Source of the DNA: Clostridiales bacterium
GTDB taxonomy: Bacteria; Bacillota; Clostridia; Tissierellales; GPF-1
DNA: 64,000 bases
NCBI GenBank assembly: GCA_013619125.1
Contig: JABXKS010000094.1
Span: 40,000 to 103,999, forward strand
Direction: 5' to 3'
Shown: one piece after another, positions 28,398 to 39,061 of the stretch
How the letters are laid out: every line of letters starts with the position of its first letter
Position numbering within the stretch: the stretch's first letter is position 1
Made by a program: the position numbers and the translations under genes
Notes under the pieces: model-generated
What the model saw: the letters and a program-made list of their open reading frames with translations, nothing else
Told to the model about the DNA's origin: nothing
Databases searched by the model: none

Positions 28398-31300
28398 TTG
28401 TTCGATTTCAGTAATATTGAGGCAATACGAATTGGATTGGCGTCTCCAGAAAAGATCTTAAGTTGGTCTCGAGGCGAGGTTAAAAAGCCGGAAACAATCA
28501 ACTACAGAACCCTAAAGCCTGAAAAGGACGGATTGTTCTGTGAGAAGATTTTTGGACCAACAAAAGATTGGGAATGTCATTGTGGTAAATACAAACGAGT
28601 TCGCTATAAAGGGGTCGTCTGCGACCGCTGTGGCGTCGAGGTAACAAAGGCGAAGGTACGTCGAGAGCGAATGGGTCATATCAAATTGGCTGCTCCTGTA
28701 TCGCATATTTGGTATTTCAAAGGGATCCCATCTAGAATGGGATTGACCCTTGATATGTCTCCTCGTTCTTTGGAGCGTGTGCTGTATTTTGCGGCATATG
28801 TTGTCTTGGATGCGGGGAATACAAACCTTCAATACAAGCAGATCTTGACAGAACGCGAGTTCGCAGAAGCCTATGAAGAATTCGGAAACACATTCCGAGC
28901 GGACATGGGCGCGGAATCCGTTAAAGAATTGCTGCAGAGAGTTGACTTGGTGCAAGAATCCAAGCAATTGAAAGCAGATTTAAAAACAACTTCCGGACAA
29001 AAAAAGGTGAAAACCATTCGTCGACTGGAAGTGATTGAGGCATTCCGAACATCGGGCAACCATCCGGAGTGGATGGTTCTTGATGCGATTCCAGTTATTC
29101 CGCCGGATCTTCGTCCGATGGTTCAATTGGATGGTGGTCGCTTTGCGACTTCAGATTTGAATGACTTGTACCGACGGGTAATCAACCGCAACAATCGATT
29201 GAATCGCTTGTTGTCGCTGAATGCGCCGAACATTATCGTTCGAAATGAAAAGAGAATGCTGCAAGAGGCGGTTGACGCCTTGATCGACAACGGTCGCCGT
29301 GGTCGTCCGGTCACAGGACCAGGCAATCGACCATTGAAATCCCTTTCAGATATGTTGAAGGGCAAGCAGGGTCGATTCCGTCAGAACCTTTTGGGGAAAC
29401 GGGTTGATTACTCCGGTCGTTCGGTTATTGTCGTCGGTCCAGAATTGAAATTCTATCAATGTGGTTTGCCGAAAAAGATGGCCCTCGAGCTGTTCAAGCC
29501 TTTTGTGATGAAAGAGCTTGTCGAGCAGGGACATGCCCATAACATTAAGGGTGCAAAGCGCATTGTCGAAAAGGTAAAACCATTGGTTTGGCCAATTCTT
29601 GAAGAAGTGGTCAAGGGTCACACTGTGTTATTGAACCGTGCACCAACCCTGCATAGATTGGGAATTCAAGCCTTTGAGCCAGTTGTAGTGGACGGAAAAG
29701 CGATCAAGTTGCATCCATTGGTATGTACGGCGTACAATGCCGATTTCGATGGTGACCAGATGGCAGTCCATGTTCCGCTTTCAGCTGAAGCGCAAGCCGA
29801 GTCACGATTTATGATGTTATCGATTAATAATATTTTGGCACCTCAAGCAGGTCATCCAATTACAACCCCGACCCAGGATATGATTTTGGGCGCCTACTAC
29901 TTGACGATGGAAATCGATGGGGAAGTTGGAGAAGGCATGATTTTCTCAGATTTTGACGAGATGATGATGGCTTATCTAAGCAAGAAAGTCGGGCTTCATG
30001 CGAAGGTTAAGGTTCGGGTCAAAAAATCGGTCGCGGAACGCGGTCAATTGGTAGAGAGCACCGTGGGACGATTTATTTTCAATAAGGATATCCCACAGGA
30101 TCTTGGATTTATCGATCGAGCGGATGGAAACTACAACATGGAAGTTGATCTATTGGTTGACAAAAAAATGTTGGGCGATATTATCGAGCGTTGTTTCCGT
30201 GTTCATGGAAACATGATTACAGCGGTTACCTTGGATCATATCAAGGAGATGGGTTTCCATTATTCAACCATTGGTGCCATTACCATCGCTTTTAGCGATA
30301 TCAATGTGCCAAAAGAGAAAACGGCGCTTTTGGCTGAGGCAGAAGTCGAAGTGGAAAAATATGAACGCGCGTATCGTCGCGGTTTGATTTCCGAGGAAGA
30401 ACGCTATAACAATGTGATTCGAATTTGGGGTGATACGACAGACCAGGTAACAGAGGCCTTAATGTCCAGTCTTGATCCTTTGAATAATATTCAGATCATG
30501 GCGAACTCTGGAGCCCGTGGTTCGAAAGCACAGATCAGACAGCTCGCAGGTATGCGTGGCTTGATGGCCAACGCATCCGGTCATACTGTCGAGATTCCGG
30601 TTCGTGCCTCTTTCTCCGAGGGACTTTCCGTCTTGGAATTCTTTATCTCCTCCAACGGAGCGAGAAAGGGTCTGACAGATACCGCTCTTCGTACCGCCGA
30701 TTCCGGATACTTGACTCGTCGTCTTGTTGACGTTAGTCAAGAGATTATTATCCGTGATGACGATTGCGGCTCGACAAGGGGAATTATCGCTCGTGCCTTT
30801 ATGGACGACAATGCGGTGATTGAAAAATTGGAAGAGCGAATTTCGGGACGATACTCTGTTAATGAGTTGGTTCATCCGAAAACGAAAGAAGTGCTTGTAA
30901 CTAGGAATCAATATATCACACCGGATCTGGCGGACAAGATTGTTGCTGCAGGAATCCTGGAAGTGGAAATTCGTTCCGTATTAACATGTGAAGCGCGTCA
31001 AGGTGTTTGTGCAACTTGCTACGGGCAAAACTTGGCAACGGGTGGAGCCGTCAATGTTGGGGAAGCGGTCGGAATTATCGCGGCGCAATCCATCGGCGAG
31101 CCGGGTACTCAGTTGACCATGCGTACCTTCCATACCGGCGGTGTCGCTGGTGGCGATATTACCCAGGGTCTTCCACGTGTCGAGGAACTTTTCGAGGGAA
31201 GAAAGCCGAAGGGCTTGGCGATCATTTCCGACCTTAACGGAACGGTCATGATTGGTGATCTGGGCGATAAGCGTGAGATTACGGTGACGAACAATGAAGG

Positions 31301-31928
31301 GGAAGCCGTGACTTACGGCATTCCATTTGGTGCTCGTCTTTGCAAGAAGGATGGCGACGTAGTTGTAGCCGGCGAGTCTTTGACGGAAGGTTCTTTGAAT
31401 CCGCATGATCTTCTTCGCATCAAAGGTGTGCAAGGGGTACAAAATTATATTATTCAAGAGGTTCAACGGGTATACAAGCTCCAAGGTGTAGATATCAACG
31501 ACAAGCACATTGAGGTTATTGTTCGCCAGATGTTGAACAAGGTAAAGATCGAGGAGACCGGTGATTCGGAATTCTTACCAGGTAGTTTTGTTGATCGATT
31601 GATATTCGAAGCGAAAAATCGAGAGTTGATAGAGGCAGGGAAAGAACCAACGACTTGCATACGCGTATTGTTGGGTATTACAAAAGCTTCCCTTGCTACT
31701 GAATCATTCTTGTCTTCCGCTTCCTTCCAGGAAACGACTCGTGTCTTGACAGATGCGGCGATCAAAGGAAAGACCGATCATTTGGTTGGACTGAAGGAAA
31801 ATGTCATCATCGGAAAACTGATTCCGGCAGGTACGGGAATGGATCGATACCGAAAAATAGGAATTCAGGTCGATTATGAACCAAAGGTTCTGGAGGAGCA
31901 ATCCTTAATTGATGAAATTATCGGTTAA
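28398..31928 (+). CDS. rpoC: DNA-directed RNA polymerase subunit beta'
   Basis: RpoC carries the catalytic Mg-binding loop [12 protein letters not shown] near residue 447. It is 1176 aa. It starts with TTG at 28398, preceded by GGAAGGAGAG; no ATG fits, and the N terminus [20 protein letters not shown] aligns with other RpoC proteins. The first zinc finger ([19 protein letters not shown]) lies near residues 60-78, and the second zinc site ([14 protein letters not shown]) near 862. The bridge helix and trigger loop regions are intact. A rare start codon may lower initiation relative to rpoB. Confidence 0.98.
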   Translation: MFDFSNIEAIRIGLASPEKILSWSRGEVKKPETINYRTLKPEKDGLFCEKIFGPTKDWECHCGKYKRVRYKGVVCDRCGVEVTKAKVRRERMGHIKLAAPVSHIWYFKGIPSRMGLTLDMSPRSLERVLYFAAYVVLDAGNTNLQYKQILTEREFAEAYEEFGNTFRADMGAESVKELLQRVDLVQESKQLKADLKTTSGQKKVKTIRRLEVIEAFRTSGNHPEWMVLDAIPVIPPDLRPMVQLDGGRFATSDLNDLYRRVINRNNRLNRLLSLNAPNIIVRNEKRMLQEAVDALIDNGRRGRPVTGPGNRPLKSLSDMLKGKQGRFRQNLLGKRVDYSGRSVIVVGPELKFYQCGLPKKMALELFKPFVMKELVEQGHAHNIKGAKRIVEKVKPLVWPILEEVVKGHTVLLNRAPTLHRLGIQAFEPVVVDGKAIKLHPLVCTAYNADFDGDQMAVHVPLSAEAQAESRFMMLSINNILAPQAGHPITTPTQDMILGAYYLTMEIDGEVGEGMIFSDFDEMMMAYLSKKVGLHAKVKVRVKKSVAERGQLVESTVGRFIFNKDIPQDLGFIDRADGNYNMEVDLLVDKKMLGDIIERCFRVHGNMITAVTLDHIKEMGFHYSTIGAITIAFSDINVPKEKTALLAEAEVEVEKYERAYRRGLISEEERYNNVIRIWGDTTDQVTEALMSSLDPLNNIQIMANSGARGSKAQIRQLAGMRGLMANASGHTVEIPVRASFSEGLSVLEFFISSNGARKGLTDTALRTADSGYLTRRLVDVSQEIIIRDDDCGSTRGIIARAFMDDNAVIEKLEERISGRYSVNELVHPKTKEVLVTRNQYITPDLADKIVAAGILEVEIRSVLTCEARQGVCATCYGQNLATGGAVNVGEAVGIIAAQSIGEPGTQLTMRTFHTGGVAGGDITQGLPRVEELFEGRKPKGLAIISDLNGTVMIGDLGDKREITVTNNEGEAVTYGIPFGARLCKKDGDVVVAGESLTEGSLNPHDLLRIKGVQGVQNYIIQEVQRVYKLQGVDINDKHIEVIVRQMLNKVKIEETGDSEFLPGSFVDRLIFEAKNRELIEAGKEPTTCIRVLLGITKASLATESFLSSASFQETTRVLTDAAIKGKTDHLVGLKENVIIGKLIPAGTGMDRYRKIGIQVDYEPKVLEEQSLIDEIIG

Positions 31929-31930
31929 TG

Positions 31931-31959
31931 TTGACACTCATACGGTCTGGTGATACACT
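31931..31959 (+). promoter_or_regulatory. extended -10 promoter for the L7Ae-like-rpsL unit
   Basis: TTGACA at 31931-31936 and TACACT at 31954-31959 are 17 nt apart with a TGA before the -10, beginning 2 nt after the rpoC stop. Confidence 0.65.
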
Positions 31960-32022
31960 GTTAAAGTTGATGTGGTGGAGGAGCGTTTTGCCCCTTCGCC
32001 TTATCATGCAAGGAGGGTCTGA

Positions 32023-32268
32023 ATGGACTTACAGCACCTGAAGGAAGCAAAGAAAATAGTGGGTATGAAACAAACCCGGCGCGCCATTGCCACTGGTGAA
32101 GTGGTGCGAGTTTATCTGGCGAAAGATTCGGATGGGAAAGTGAAGAATCCAATATTAGAACTCTGCCATAAGGCAAATCTTGAAGTGATCTTCGTGGATT
32201 CAATGAAGGAGCTGGGAACAGCTTGCGGAATTGAAGTCGGAGCCGCTTCAGTTGCAATAATCAAATGA
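32023..32268 (+). CDS. L7Ae-like kink-turn RNA-binding protein (YbxF type)
   Basis: An 81-aa protein of the L7Ae/L30e family: MDLQHLKEAKKIVGMKQTRRA with Lys/Arg contacts for kink-turn RNA, and GTACGIEVGAASVAII at the end. The Bacillus homologue YbxF binds kink-turns and associates with the ribosome, though its exact role is not settled. It lies between rpoC and rpsL, its usual place, 21 nt before rpsL. The start follows AAGGAGG. Its kink-turn partners in this genome are unknown. Confidence 0.92.
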   Translation: MDLQHLKEAKKIVGMKQTRRAIATGEVVRVYLAKDSDGKVKNPILELCHKANLEVIFVDSMKELGTACGIEVGAASVAIIK

Positions 32269-32289
32269 TGCAAGGAGGTGCACAAATCA

Positions 32290-32703
32290 ATGCCTACAAT
32301 TAACCAATTAGTAAAGCAAGGTAGAAAGAGCAAAGTGACTAAGTCAACTTCACGTCATCTGAACGTAGGTTTCAACTCTTTGAAACAAGCGTCTACGATG
32401 AGCTACTCGCCACAGAAACGCGGTGTTTGTACTTCGGTTAAGACAATTACTCCGAAAAAACCAAACTCAGCGCTACGTAAAATTGCGAGAGTACGTTTGA
32501 CTAACGGTGAAGAGGTTACGGCGTACATTCCAGGAATCGGTCACAACCTACAAGAACATAGTGTTGTGTTGATCCGTGGCGGTCGTATTAAAGACCTTCC
32601 CGGCGTTCGATACCATATTGTCCGAGGAACATTGGATACATCTGGTGTAGAAGCACGTCGACAAGCTCGATCAAAGTACGGTGCGAAAAGACCTAAGAAG
32701 TAG
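32290..32703 (+). CDS. rpsL: 30S ribosomal protein S12
   Basis: S12 is at the decoding centre. From ATG 32290 (after AAGGAGGTG, with a GTG at 32278 rejected) it is 137 aa. It has the 13-residue N-terminal insert seen in Bacilli-type S12 ([11 protein letters not shown] region). The decoding loop [11 protein letters not shown] and [21 protein letters not shown] are intact. Lys residues where streptomycin resistance arises are wild type. It begins the classic str group: rpsL, rpsG, fusA, tuf. Confidence 0.97.
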   Translation: MPTINQLVKQGRKSKVTKSTSRHLNVGFNSLKQASTMSYSPQKRGVCTSVKTITPKKPNSALRKIARVRLTNGEEVTAYIPGIGHNLQEHSVVLIRGGRIKDLPGVRYHIVRGTLDTSGVEARRQARSKYGAKRPKK

Positions 32704-32824
32704 TGCGATACTGCTCTTAGTTGACAATATACATAGGCATTTGCCCAGTATTTGTTACACTAAGCACGCACGACGAAACCAGTCGAGTACCTATGATTTA
32801 ATGTATGATTAAGGAGGGAAGAAA

Positions 32825-33295
32825 GTGCCAAGAAAAGGACAAGTGCCTGTAAGAAAGATTATGGCAGATCCAGTTTACAACGACGTGATTGTATCGAAGT
32901 TGATAAACAGTGTTATGCTAGACGGAAAAAAAGGAATCGCTCAAGCAATTGTGTACGATGCTTTTGAGATGGTGAAAGAGAAATCTGGTGAAGATCCTCT
33001 TGAGGTTTTCCACAAAGCATTAGCAAACATCATGCCTGTATTGGAAGTAAAAGCACGCCGTGTCGGCGGTGCGACTTACCAAGTACCAATGGAAGTACGT
33101 CCAAAGCGTCGTCAGACTCTAGGACTTCGTTGGTTGGTAGGATACAGCCGCAAGCGTGGCGAGCGTACAATGCGCGAGCGTTTAGCGAAAGAAATCTTGG
33201 ACGCAGCCAATAATGCGGGAGCTTCTGTTAAGAAAAGAGAAGACCAGCATAAAATGGCGGATGCGAACAAGGCGTTTGCACATTATAGATGGTAG
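32825..33295 (+). CDS. rpsG: 30S ribosomal protein S7
   Basis: S7 nucleates assembly of the 30S head and touches the E site. It is 156 aa, with a GTG start at 32825 after AAGGAGGGAAGAAA. The N-terminal [20 protein letters not shown] and the block [20 protein letters not shown] are typical. The 121-nt gap before it contains a TTGACA at 32721-32726 but no convincing -10 at proper spacing. A strong hairpin lies between it and fusA. Confidence 0.97.
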   Translation: MPRKGQVPVRKIMADPVYNDVIVSKLINSVMLDGKKGIAQAIVYDAFEMVKEKSGEDPLEVFHKALANIMPVLEVKARRVGGATYQVPMEVRPKRRQTLGLRWLVGYSRKRGERTMRERLAKEILDAANNAGASVKKREDQHKMADANKAFAHYRW

Positions 33296-33303
33296 TTTCA
33301 TAG

Positions 33304-33332
33304 AAACCTGGGCATCAATGATGCCCGGGTTT
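33304..33332 (+). other. strong hairpin between rpsG and fusA
   Basis: AAACCTGGGCATC (33304-33316) pairs over 13 bp with GATGCCCGGGTTT (33320-33332), loop AAT. There is no T tract, so it is not a typical terminator. It may mark mRNA processing or a pause. Confidence 0.75.
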
Positions 33333-33369
33333 GCTATGGTTGGTTAGGAAGTAGAAAGGAGTAGTTTAG

Positions 33370-35439
33370 ATGCCTAGAGAATATTCGCTGCAAAACACAC
33401 GGAATATCGGCATCATGGCTCATATCGATGCGGGAAAAACAACTGCAACGGAACGTATTCTGTTCTACTCGGGCAAAACCCATAAGATTGGTGAAACGCA
33501 TGATGGCGCGTCACAAATGGACTGGATGGAGCAAGAGCAAGAGCGTGGAATTACGATAACTTCCGCTGCAACAACAACGTTCTGGAAAGGAACGAGAATC
33601 AACATCATCGATACACCAGGCCACGTTGACTTCACTGTTGAAGTTGAACGATCACTTCGCGTACTGGATAGTGCAGTCGCGTTGTATGATGCAAAACAAG
33701 GGGTTGAACCTCAAACGGAAACTGTTTGGAGACAAGCAGATAAGTATGGCGTTCCTCGTATATGTTTCGTAAACAAGATGGACAAAATGGGTGCGAACTT
33801 CTATTACTCAGTGGATACAATGAAAGCGCGTTTGAAAGCCAATGTTGTTCCGATTCAATTACCGATTGGAACGGAAGAAAATTTCAACGCGATCATTGAC
33901 CTGGTAAAAATGAAGGCGTACTACTATATTGATGAAACTGGAACCGAAATTGAAGAACGTGAAATTCCAGAAGATCATCAAGAAAAAGCCCAAGAGTTCC
34001 GCGAGTTGATGATTGAATTAATTTCGGAGCATGACGAAGAATTATTGGAGAAATATCTGGAAGGCATTGAATTGACTGAAGCTGAAATCAAAGCGGGCAT
34101 TCGTTCTGCAACAATCGCCTGCAAGATTTTCCCGGTTATGTGTGGATCCGCATACAAGAACAAGGGCGTTAAGCTTTTGTTGGATGCAATTATCGAATAC
34201 ATGCCGTCGCCGTTGAATGTTCCTCCTATTAAAGGGATCGATCCAGATACAGAGCTAGAGATCGAAAATCATCCTTCTGATGAAGAACCATTCGCAGCTT
34301 TGGCTTTTAAAATTATGACGGACCCATTCGTTGGAAAGCTTTCTTTCTTCCGCGTGTACTCCGGTACCTTGGAAAAAGGCAGCTATGTATACAACTCAAC
34401 CAAAGGCAAGAAAGAGAGAATCGGCCGTATCCTTCAGATGCATGCGAACTCTCGTGAAGAAATCCCAATGGTTTATGCCGGGGATATCGCTGCTGCGGTT
34501 GGTTTGAAGGTGACAACAACTGGCGATACACTTTGTGAAGAAAAACATCCTGTTGTTCTTGAATCCATGGTGTTCCCTGATCCTGTTATTGCCGTAGCCA
34601 TTGAGCCACGCACAAAAGTGGGTCAAGACAAGATGGGCATCGGCCTTCAAAAGTTGGCGGAAGAGGATCCAACCTTCCGTACCTATACAGATGAAGACAC
34701 GGGACAAACCATTATTGCGGGCATGGGTGAGCTTCACTTGGAGATCATCGTTGACCGTTTGCTTCGAGAGTTTAAGGTAGAAGCCAATGTTGGTGCGCCA
34801 CAGGTAGCGTACAAAGAATCCATTACAACAAAAGTTGATGTGGATATGAAATACGCGAAGCAATCTGGTGGTAAAGGACAATATGGTCACGTTAAAATCA
34901 CCATGGAGCCATTGGAGCCAGGTTCGGGTTATGAATTCGTGGATGCAATCAAGGGTGGCGCGGTTCCTCGTGAATACATTCCGGCTGTCAACAATGGTAT
35001 TGTTGAGGCATCGGCAAATGGTATTCTTGCGGGATTCCCTGTTTCAGACTTCCGCGTTACACTGTATGACGGATCATACCATGATGTCGATTCATCAGAG
35101 ATGGCCTTTAAGATTGCCGGTTCCATGGCATTCAAAAAAGGTATGCAAAAAGCAAATCCTACGCTTTTGGAGCCATATATGAAGGTTGAAATAACCGTTC
35201 CAGAAGAGTATATGGGTGATGTAATGGGCGATGTTTCATCACGTCGTGGCCGCATCGAAAGCTTTGGTGATCGTTTTGGCGTCAAAGTAATCCAAAGTTA
35301 TGTGCCGTTGTCTGAAATGTTCGGATATGCGACAGAACTTCGTTCTATGTCCCAAGGCCGTGGAAACTATTCAATGGAATTGGATCATTTTGAAGCGGTT
35401 CCAAAGAGTATTGCTGAGAAGATTATAGAAGGTAAATAA
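33370..35439 (+). CDS. fusA: elongation factor G
   Basis: EF-G moves tRNA and mRNA through the ribosome, and with RRF recycles it. It is 689 aa. The GTPase domain shows G1 [16 protein letters not shown]3 DTPGHVDF, and G4 NKMDKMG. Domain IV contains [10 protein letters not shown] and the C-terminal [16 protein letters not shown]. The fold order is complete. It lies in the str order between rpsG and tuf, 23 nt before tuf copy 2. A fusA2-type second copy is not seen here. Confidence 0.98.
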   Translation: MPREYSLQNTRNIGIMAHIDAGKTTATERILFYSGKTHKIGETHDGASQMDWMEQEQERGITITSAATTTFWKGTRINIIDTPGHVDFTVEVERSLRVLDSAVALYDAKQGVEPQTETVWRQADKYGVPRICFVNKMDKMGANFYYSVDTMKARLKANVVPIQLPIGTEENFNAIIDLVKMKAYYYIDETGTEIEEREIPEDHQEKAQEFRELMIELISEHDEELLEKYLEGIELTEAEIKAGIRSATIACKIFPVMCGSAYKNKGVKLLLDAIIEYMPSPLNVPPIKGIDPDTELEIENHPSDEEPFAALAFKIMTDPFVGKLSFFRVYSGTLEKGSYVYNSTKGKKERIGRILQMHANSREEIPMVYAGDIAAAVGLKVTTTGDTLCEEKHPVVLESMVFPDPVIAVAIEPRTKVGQDKMGIGLQKLAEEDPTFRTYTDEDTGQTIIAGMGELHLEIIVDRLLREFKVEANVGAPQVAYKESITTKVDVDMKYAKQSGGKGQYGHVKITMEPLEPGSGYEFVDAIKGGAVPREYIPAVNNGIVEASANGILAGFPVSDFRVTLYDGSYHDVDSSEMAFKIAGSMAFKKGMQKANPTLLEPYMKVEITVPEEYMGDVMGDVSSRRGRIESFGDRFGVKVIQSYVPLSEMFGYATELRSMSQGRGNYSMELDHFEAVPKSIAEKIIEGK

Positions 35440-35462
35440 TAGATTCGTTTAGGAGGATAATC

Positions 35463-36656
35463 ATGGGAAAACAACATTTTGAACGTAACAAACCACATGT
35501 AAATGTAGGAACGATCGGTCATGTCGATCATGGTAAAACAACTTTAACTGCAGCGATCACAAAGGTTCTTCACGAGCGTTTGGGAACAGGTGAAGCGATT
35601 GCATTTGACAACATTGACAAAGCACCAGAAGAGCGTGAGCGTGGAATCACAATCTCGACAGCACACGTTGAGTATGAGACGGAAAACCGTCACTACGCAC
35701 ACGTGGATTGCCCAGGTCATGCCGACTACGTTAAGAATATGATCACGGGTGCTGCTCAAATGGACGGCGCGATCCTGGTATGTTCTGCAGCAGACGGCCC
35801 AATGCCTCAAACTCGCGAGCATATCCTTTTGTCTCGTCAGGTAGGCGTTCCTGAGATCGTTGTATTCATGAACAAAGCGGACATGGTAGATGATGACGAG
35901 CTATTGGAATTGGTTGAAATGGAAATTCGTGAGCTATTGAGCGAATACGAGTATGATGGAGACGAAACTGCCATTATAATCGGTTCTGCATTGAAAGCAT
36001 TGGAAGATCCATCAAGCGAGTGGGGCGACAAGATTCTTGAATTGATGGCAGCGGTTGATGCGAAAATCGAAGAGCCTAAGCGAGATATCGACAAGCCATT
36101 CTTGATGCCAATCGAAGACGTGTTCTCAATCACGGGTCGTGGTACAGTTGTTACTGGTCGTGTTGAACGTGGTATCGTCCGTGTTCAAGATCAAGTGGCA
36201 ATCGTTGGTTTGACTGATGAGCCTACAATGTCAGTATGTACAGGCGTTGAGATGTTCCGTAAATTATTGGATGAAGGTCGTGCAGGCGACAACATCGGCG
36301 CATTGCTTCGTGGCGTTCAGCGTACAGACGTAGAACGTGGCCAAGTATTGGCAAAGCCGGGAACTATTCATCCTCATACAACTTTTGAAGGCGAAGTATA
36401 CGTATTGACAAAAGAAGAGGGTGGACGTCATACTCCATTCTTCAACGGATACCGTCCTCAATTCTACTTCCGTACAACTGATATCACTGGCGCGATTACA
36501 ATGCAAGAAGGCGTTGAAATGTGCATGCCTGGTGACAACGCGACTTTCACGATCGAAATGATTCACCCGATCGCGATGGAAGAAGGACTTCGATTTGCGG
36601 TTCGTGAAGGCGGACGTACAGTCGCTTCAGGTGTCGTAACAAAGGTTATCAAATAG
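35463..36656 (+). CDS. tuf: elongation factor Tu, copy 2
   Basis: This is the EF-Tu gene at the ancestral str location, after fusA. It is 397 aa and has the same G motifs as copy 1 at 19956. About 17 substitutions separate the two, for example Gly2, Asn9 and Val15 here against Ala2, Thr9 and Ile15. Long blocks of both genes are identical or nearly so at DNA level, suggesting gene conversion that does not cover the whole gene. The start follows AGGAGG. Confidence 0.98.
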   Translation: MGKQHFERNKPHVNVGTIGHVDHGKTTLTAAITKVLHERLGTGEAIAFDNIDKAPEERERGITISTAHVEYETENRHYAHVDCPGHADYVKNMITGAAQMDGAILVCSAADGPMPQTREHILLSRQVGVPEIVVFMNKADMVDDDELLELVEMEIRELLSEYEYDGDETAIIIGSALKALEDPSSEWGDKILELMAAVDAKIEEPKRDIDKPFLMPIEDVFSITGRGTVVTGRVERGIVRVQDQVAIVGLTDEPTMSVCTGVEMFRKLLDEGRAGDNIGALLRGVQRTDVERGQVLAKPGTIHPHTTFEGEVYVLTKEEGGRHTPFFNGYRPQFYFRTTDITGAITMQEGVEMCMPGDNATFTIEMIHPIAMEEGLRFAVREGGRTVASGVVTKVIK

Positions 36657-36675
36657 GAAATATTAAATAACTGTA

Positions 36676-36723
36676 ATATTATAGCCTGGGGCTTGCTTTT
36701 TGCGAGTGACCAGGCTATAATAT
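36676..36723 (+). other. 14-bp palindromic hairpin after tuf copy 2
   Basis: ATATTATAGCCTGG (36676-36689) is perfectly complementary to CCAGGCTATAATAT (36710-36723). There is no downstream T run. It may weakly terminate or protect the tuf transcript 3' end. It encloses the -35 and -10 boxes of the following promoter. Confidence 0.75.
36693..36721 (+). promoter_or_regulatory. promoter for the S10-spc-alpha transcript
   Basis: TTGCTT at 36693-36698 and TATAAT at 36716-36721 are 17 nt apart. The -35 is in the loop and the -10 in the 3' arm of the palindrome above. A second TATAAT starts at 36721. Confidence 0.7.
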
Positions 36724-36728
36724 AATAG

Positions 36729-37056
36729 TTGTAAGAAATTGAATGAAGATGACTAACAAGCAGCCGAAAGGTGAGCTTGCAATGGGGAGTAAGCCGTAAG
36801 AGGACAACTGTGTCCTTACCCCATTATGGCTTTTTTTAATGCCTGAAACTCGGGGGACCGAGCTCAGATATATAGACATGCGATGAGGCAAGAGGTGGCT
36901 GCGAAAGCAGGGAAATTCTTGCGGAGAATGTCCGGTTTGAAACCGGGCGATTGGATTCACGGAGGTGAGCGTTTTTTCTAACACTCACGAAACACCTGGT
37001 AGCGTTGCTCGGTGAACCCATGTCGTATGAAAAAAAACATGCGATAAAGGAGGAAA
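36729..37056 (+). promoter_or_regulatory. long structured leader of rpsJ (S10 operon)
   Basis: About 330 nt without a gene. First there is an attenuator: AATGGG (36781-36786) and GTAAG pair with CTTACCCCATT (36815-36825), while an alternative stem GTAA-GGACA (36796-36806) with TGTCC-TTAC (36811-36819) plus AAGCC/GGCTT ends in seven T at 36831-36837. Then come several small hairpins: CTCGG-GGGA-CCGAG near 36849, CTGC-GAAA-GCAG at 36899-36910, ATTCT/AGAAT near 36915, CCGGTTTGAAACCGG near 36932, and GTGAG/CTCAC near 36965. GAATgTCC/GGATTC is an alternative pairing. I recognise no known riboswitch. No open frame of coding quality is present. Confidence 0.6.
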
Positions 37057-37062
37057 AAGCAA

Positions 37063-37371
37063 ATGGCAAAACAGAAGATTCGAATTCGACTAAAGGCTTA
37101 TGATCATAAAGTATTAGATGAGTCCGCGAAAAAGATTGTTGACACTGCCAAACGTACTGGTGCTGAAGTTTCTGGTCCCGTGCCGCTACCAACGGAAAAA
37201 GAAATCATTACGGTTATCCGTGCTGTGCACAAGTACAAAGATTCTCGTGAGCAATTTGAACAACGGACACACAAGCGATTGATTGATATTCTTCAACCAA
37301 CACCGAAAACGGTAGATGCGTTGATGAAGTTGAATTTACCGGCTGGTGTCGATATCGAAATCAAACTATAG
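37063..37371 (+). CDS. rpsJ: 30S ribosomal protein S10
   Basis: S10 is a small-subunit head protein that also serves as the NusE antitermination factor with NusB and NusG. It is 102 aa, with [21 protein letters not shown] at the start and [21 protein letters not shown] near the end, both typical. The start follows AAAGGAGGAAAAAGCA. It opens the S10 gene cluster behind a long structured leader. Confidence 0.97.
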   Translation: MAKQKIRIRLKAYDHKVLDESAKKIVDTAKRTGAEVSGPVPLPTEKEIITVIRAVHKYKDSREQFEQRTHKRLIDILQPTPKTVDALMKLNLPAGVDIEIKL

Positions 37372-37455
37372 GCAACTAAGAGATTGGAAGCACATCCACT
37401 CTGCTCTTAGGATGATTGTGGAAACAATCCGCTGTAAGAAACTTGGAGGTGTAAA

Positions 37456-38085
37456 ATGAAAGGTATTGTTGGAAAAAAAGTTGGCATGACGCAGATTTTT
37501 ACTGAAGCAGGGGACGTAGTCCCAGTAACAGTAATCGAAGCAAAGCCAATGGTAGTCGTACAAAAGAAGACTGTCGAAACAGATGGATACAATGCGATCC
37601 AGGTCGGTTTTGGCGAAATTAAAGAGAAAAACATCAATCAACCAAAAAAAGGACATTACGCAAAAGCTGGTGTTGCATACAAACGAGTATTGAAAGAGTT
37701 TGCGTTGGAAGATGTAGAAGCGTTTGAATTGGGTCAAGAGATCAGCGTAGCAGTATTTACTGCAGGCGATCATATTGATGCGACAGGAATCTCTAAAGGT
37801 AAAGGATTCTCTGGTACAATCAAGCGTCACAACCAATCACGTGGACCAATGTCCCACGGCTCTCACTATCACCGAGCACCAGGTTCAATGGGCTCATCTT
37901 CATCACCATCCCGTGTATTCAAAGGCAAAAAATTGCCAGGACAAATGGGTCATGTGAAGGTAACGGTTCAGAACTTGGAGATCGTGCAAGTGGACGAAGA
38001 AAACAACATGCTGTTAGTCAAAGGTGCAGTGCCAGGACCCAAAGGTGGCATGCTTACTTTGAAAGCAACAGTAAAAACGAAATAG
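37456..38085 (+). CDS. rplC: 50S ribosomal protein L3
   Basis: L3 reaches with an extended arm toward the peptidyl-transferase centre and starts 50S assembly. It is 209 aa. It begins [20 protein letters not shown], and the central arm block is [21 protein letters not shown]. An AAACTTGGAGG site precedes the ATG. An 84-nt gap from rpsJ holds no terminator. Confidence 0.97.
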   Translation: MKGIVGKKVGMTQIFTEAGDVVPVTVIEAKPMVVVQKKTVETDGYNAIQVGFGEIKEKNINQPKKGHYAKAGVAYKRVLKEFALEDVEAFELGQEISVAVFTAGDHIDATGISKGKGFSGTIKRHNQSRGPMSHGSHYHRAPGSMGSSSSPSRVFKGKKLPGQMGHVKVTVQNLEIVQVDEENNMLLVKGAVPGPKGGMLTLKATVKTK

Positions 38086-38112
38086 GACGCGAAGACGAAA
38101 GGAGGGTTCTGA

Positions 38113-38736
38113 ATGGCTAAAGTAGCATTATACAACGTTTCAGGTCAATCGATTGGTGAAATCGAATTGAACGATAACGTATTCGGGATCGATGTAAATG
38201 AACATGCCGTATATGAAGCGGTAAAATCTCTTCTTGCGAACAAGCGCCAGGGAACGCAATCTGCGAAATCACGCGGAGAAGTTCGCGGTGGTGGTCGTAA
38301 GCCATGGAGACAAAAAGGTACTGGCCGTGCACGTCAAGGCTCTACCCGATCTCCTAACTGGGTCGGCGGTGGTATCGTGTTTGCTCCAAAGCCACGAGAC
38401 TACAGCTATCGAATCAACCGTAAAGTGCGACAATTGGCGATGAAATCTGCATTGACTTCTAAAGTACAAGACGCAGAATTGAAGGTTTTGGACGCTTTGA
38501 CGTTTGAGGCGCCAAAGACGAAAGAAATGCTCGCAGTTCTGAAGAATCTGAATGTAGGAAAGAAAACATTGATCGTTCTTGCTGAAGTAAATGACGCAGT
38601 CATCAAATCAGCAAACAACTTACCAAATGTTGAAACAACATTGGCGAGCACGCTTAATGTTTATGACATCCTGAACAACGACAGCTTCATCATGACTGAG
38701 GCGGCTGTAAGAAAAGTTGAGGAGGTATACGCATAA
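38113..38736 (+). CDS. rplD: 50S ribosomal protein L4
   Basis: L4 lines the exit tunnel through its extended loop, here [20 protein letters not shown] (about residues 58-77), the region linked with macrolide resistance when mutated; no deletion is seen. It is 207 aa. In Gammaproteobacteria L4 represses its operon; in Bacillota that control is not established. It shares one base with the start of rplW. Confidence 0.97.
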   Translation: MAKVALYNVSGQSIGEIELNDNVFGIDVNEHAVYEAVKSLLANKRQGTQSAKSRGEVRGGGRKPWRQKGTGRARQGSTRSPNWVGGGIVFAPKPRDYSYRINRKVRQLAMKSALTSKVQDAELKVLDALTFEAPKTKEMLAVLKNLNVGKKTLIVLAEVNDAVIKSANNLPNVETTLASTLNVYDILNNDSFIMTEAAVRKVEEVYA

Positions 38737-39029
38737 TGCGAAATCCACATGATATCATTCGAAAGCCAGTAGTAACGGAAGAAAGCATGAACGCAATGGC
38801 GCTAAACAAATATACATTTGTTGTTGAGAAGACTGCAAACAAGACTGAAATCAAGAATGCGGTTGAATTAATTTTCGGCGTTCGCGTCAAGCGAGTAAAC
38901 ACAATGAACATGAATGGCAAGATCAAGCGTCAAGGCCGATATGAAGGCAAACGTGCAGATTGGAAAAAAGCCATCGTTGAGTTGACGGAAGACAGCAAGT
39001 CAATCGAAATTTTCGAAGGTCTTGAATAG
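38736..39029 (+). CDS. rplW: 50S ribosomal protein L23
   Basis: L23 sits at the tunnel exit, where trigger factor and the signal recognition particle dock. It is 97 aa, with the N-terminal [13 protein letters not shown] and the loop [22 protein letters not shown]. The ATG overlaps the rplD stop as TAATG, and GTTGAGGAGG within rplD gives the ribosome binding site. Confidence 0.96.
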   Translation: MRNPHDIIRKPVVTEESMNAMALNKYTFVVEKTANKTEIKNAVELIFGVRVKRVNTMNMNGKIKRQGRYEGKRADWKKAIVELTEDSKSIEIFEGLE

Positions 39030-39061
39030 TCTGAAGAGATGAATTAGAGGAGGGAAACACC

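Noticed and set aside
24771..31928. Many minus-strand frames of 100-230 aa opposite rpoB and rpoC
   Set aside because: All overlap strongly conserved genes on the other strand and show no protein family features.
32721..32761. TTGACA between rpsL and rpsG as a promoter
   Set aside because: No acceptable -10 occurs at 16-18 nt; the TACACT at 32756 is too far (29 nt).
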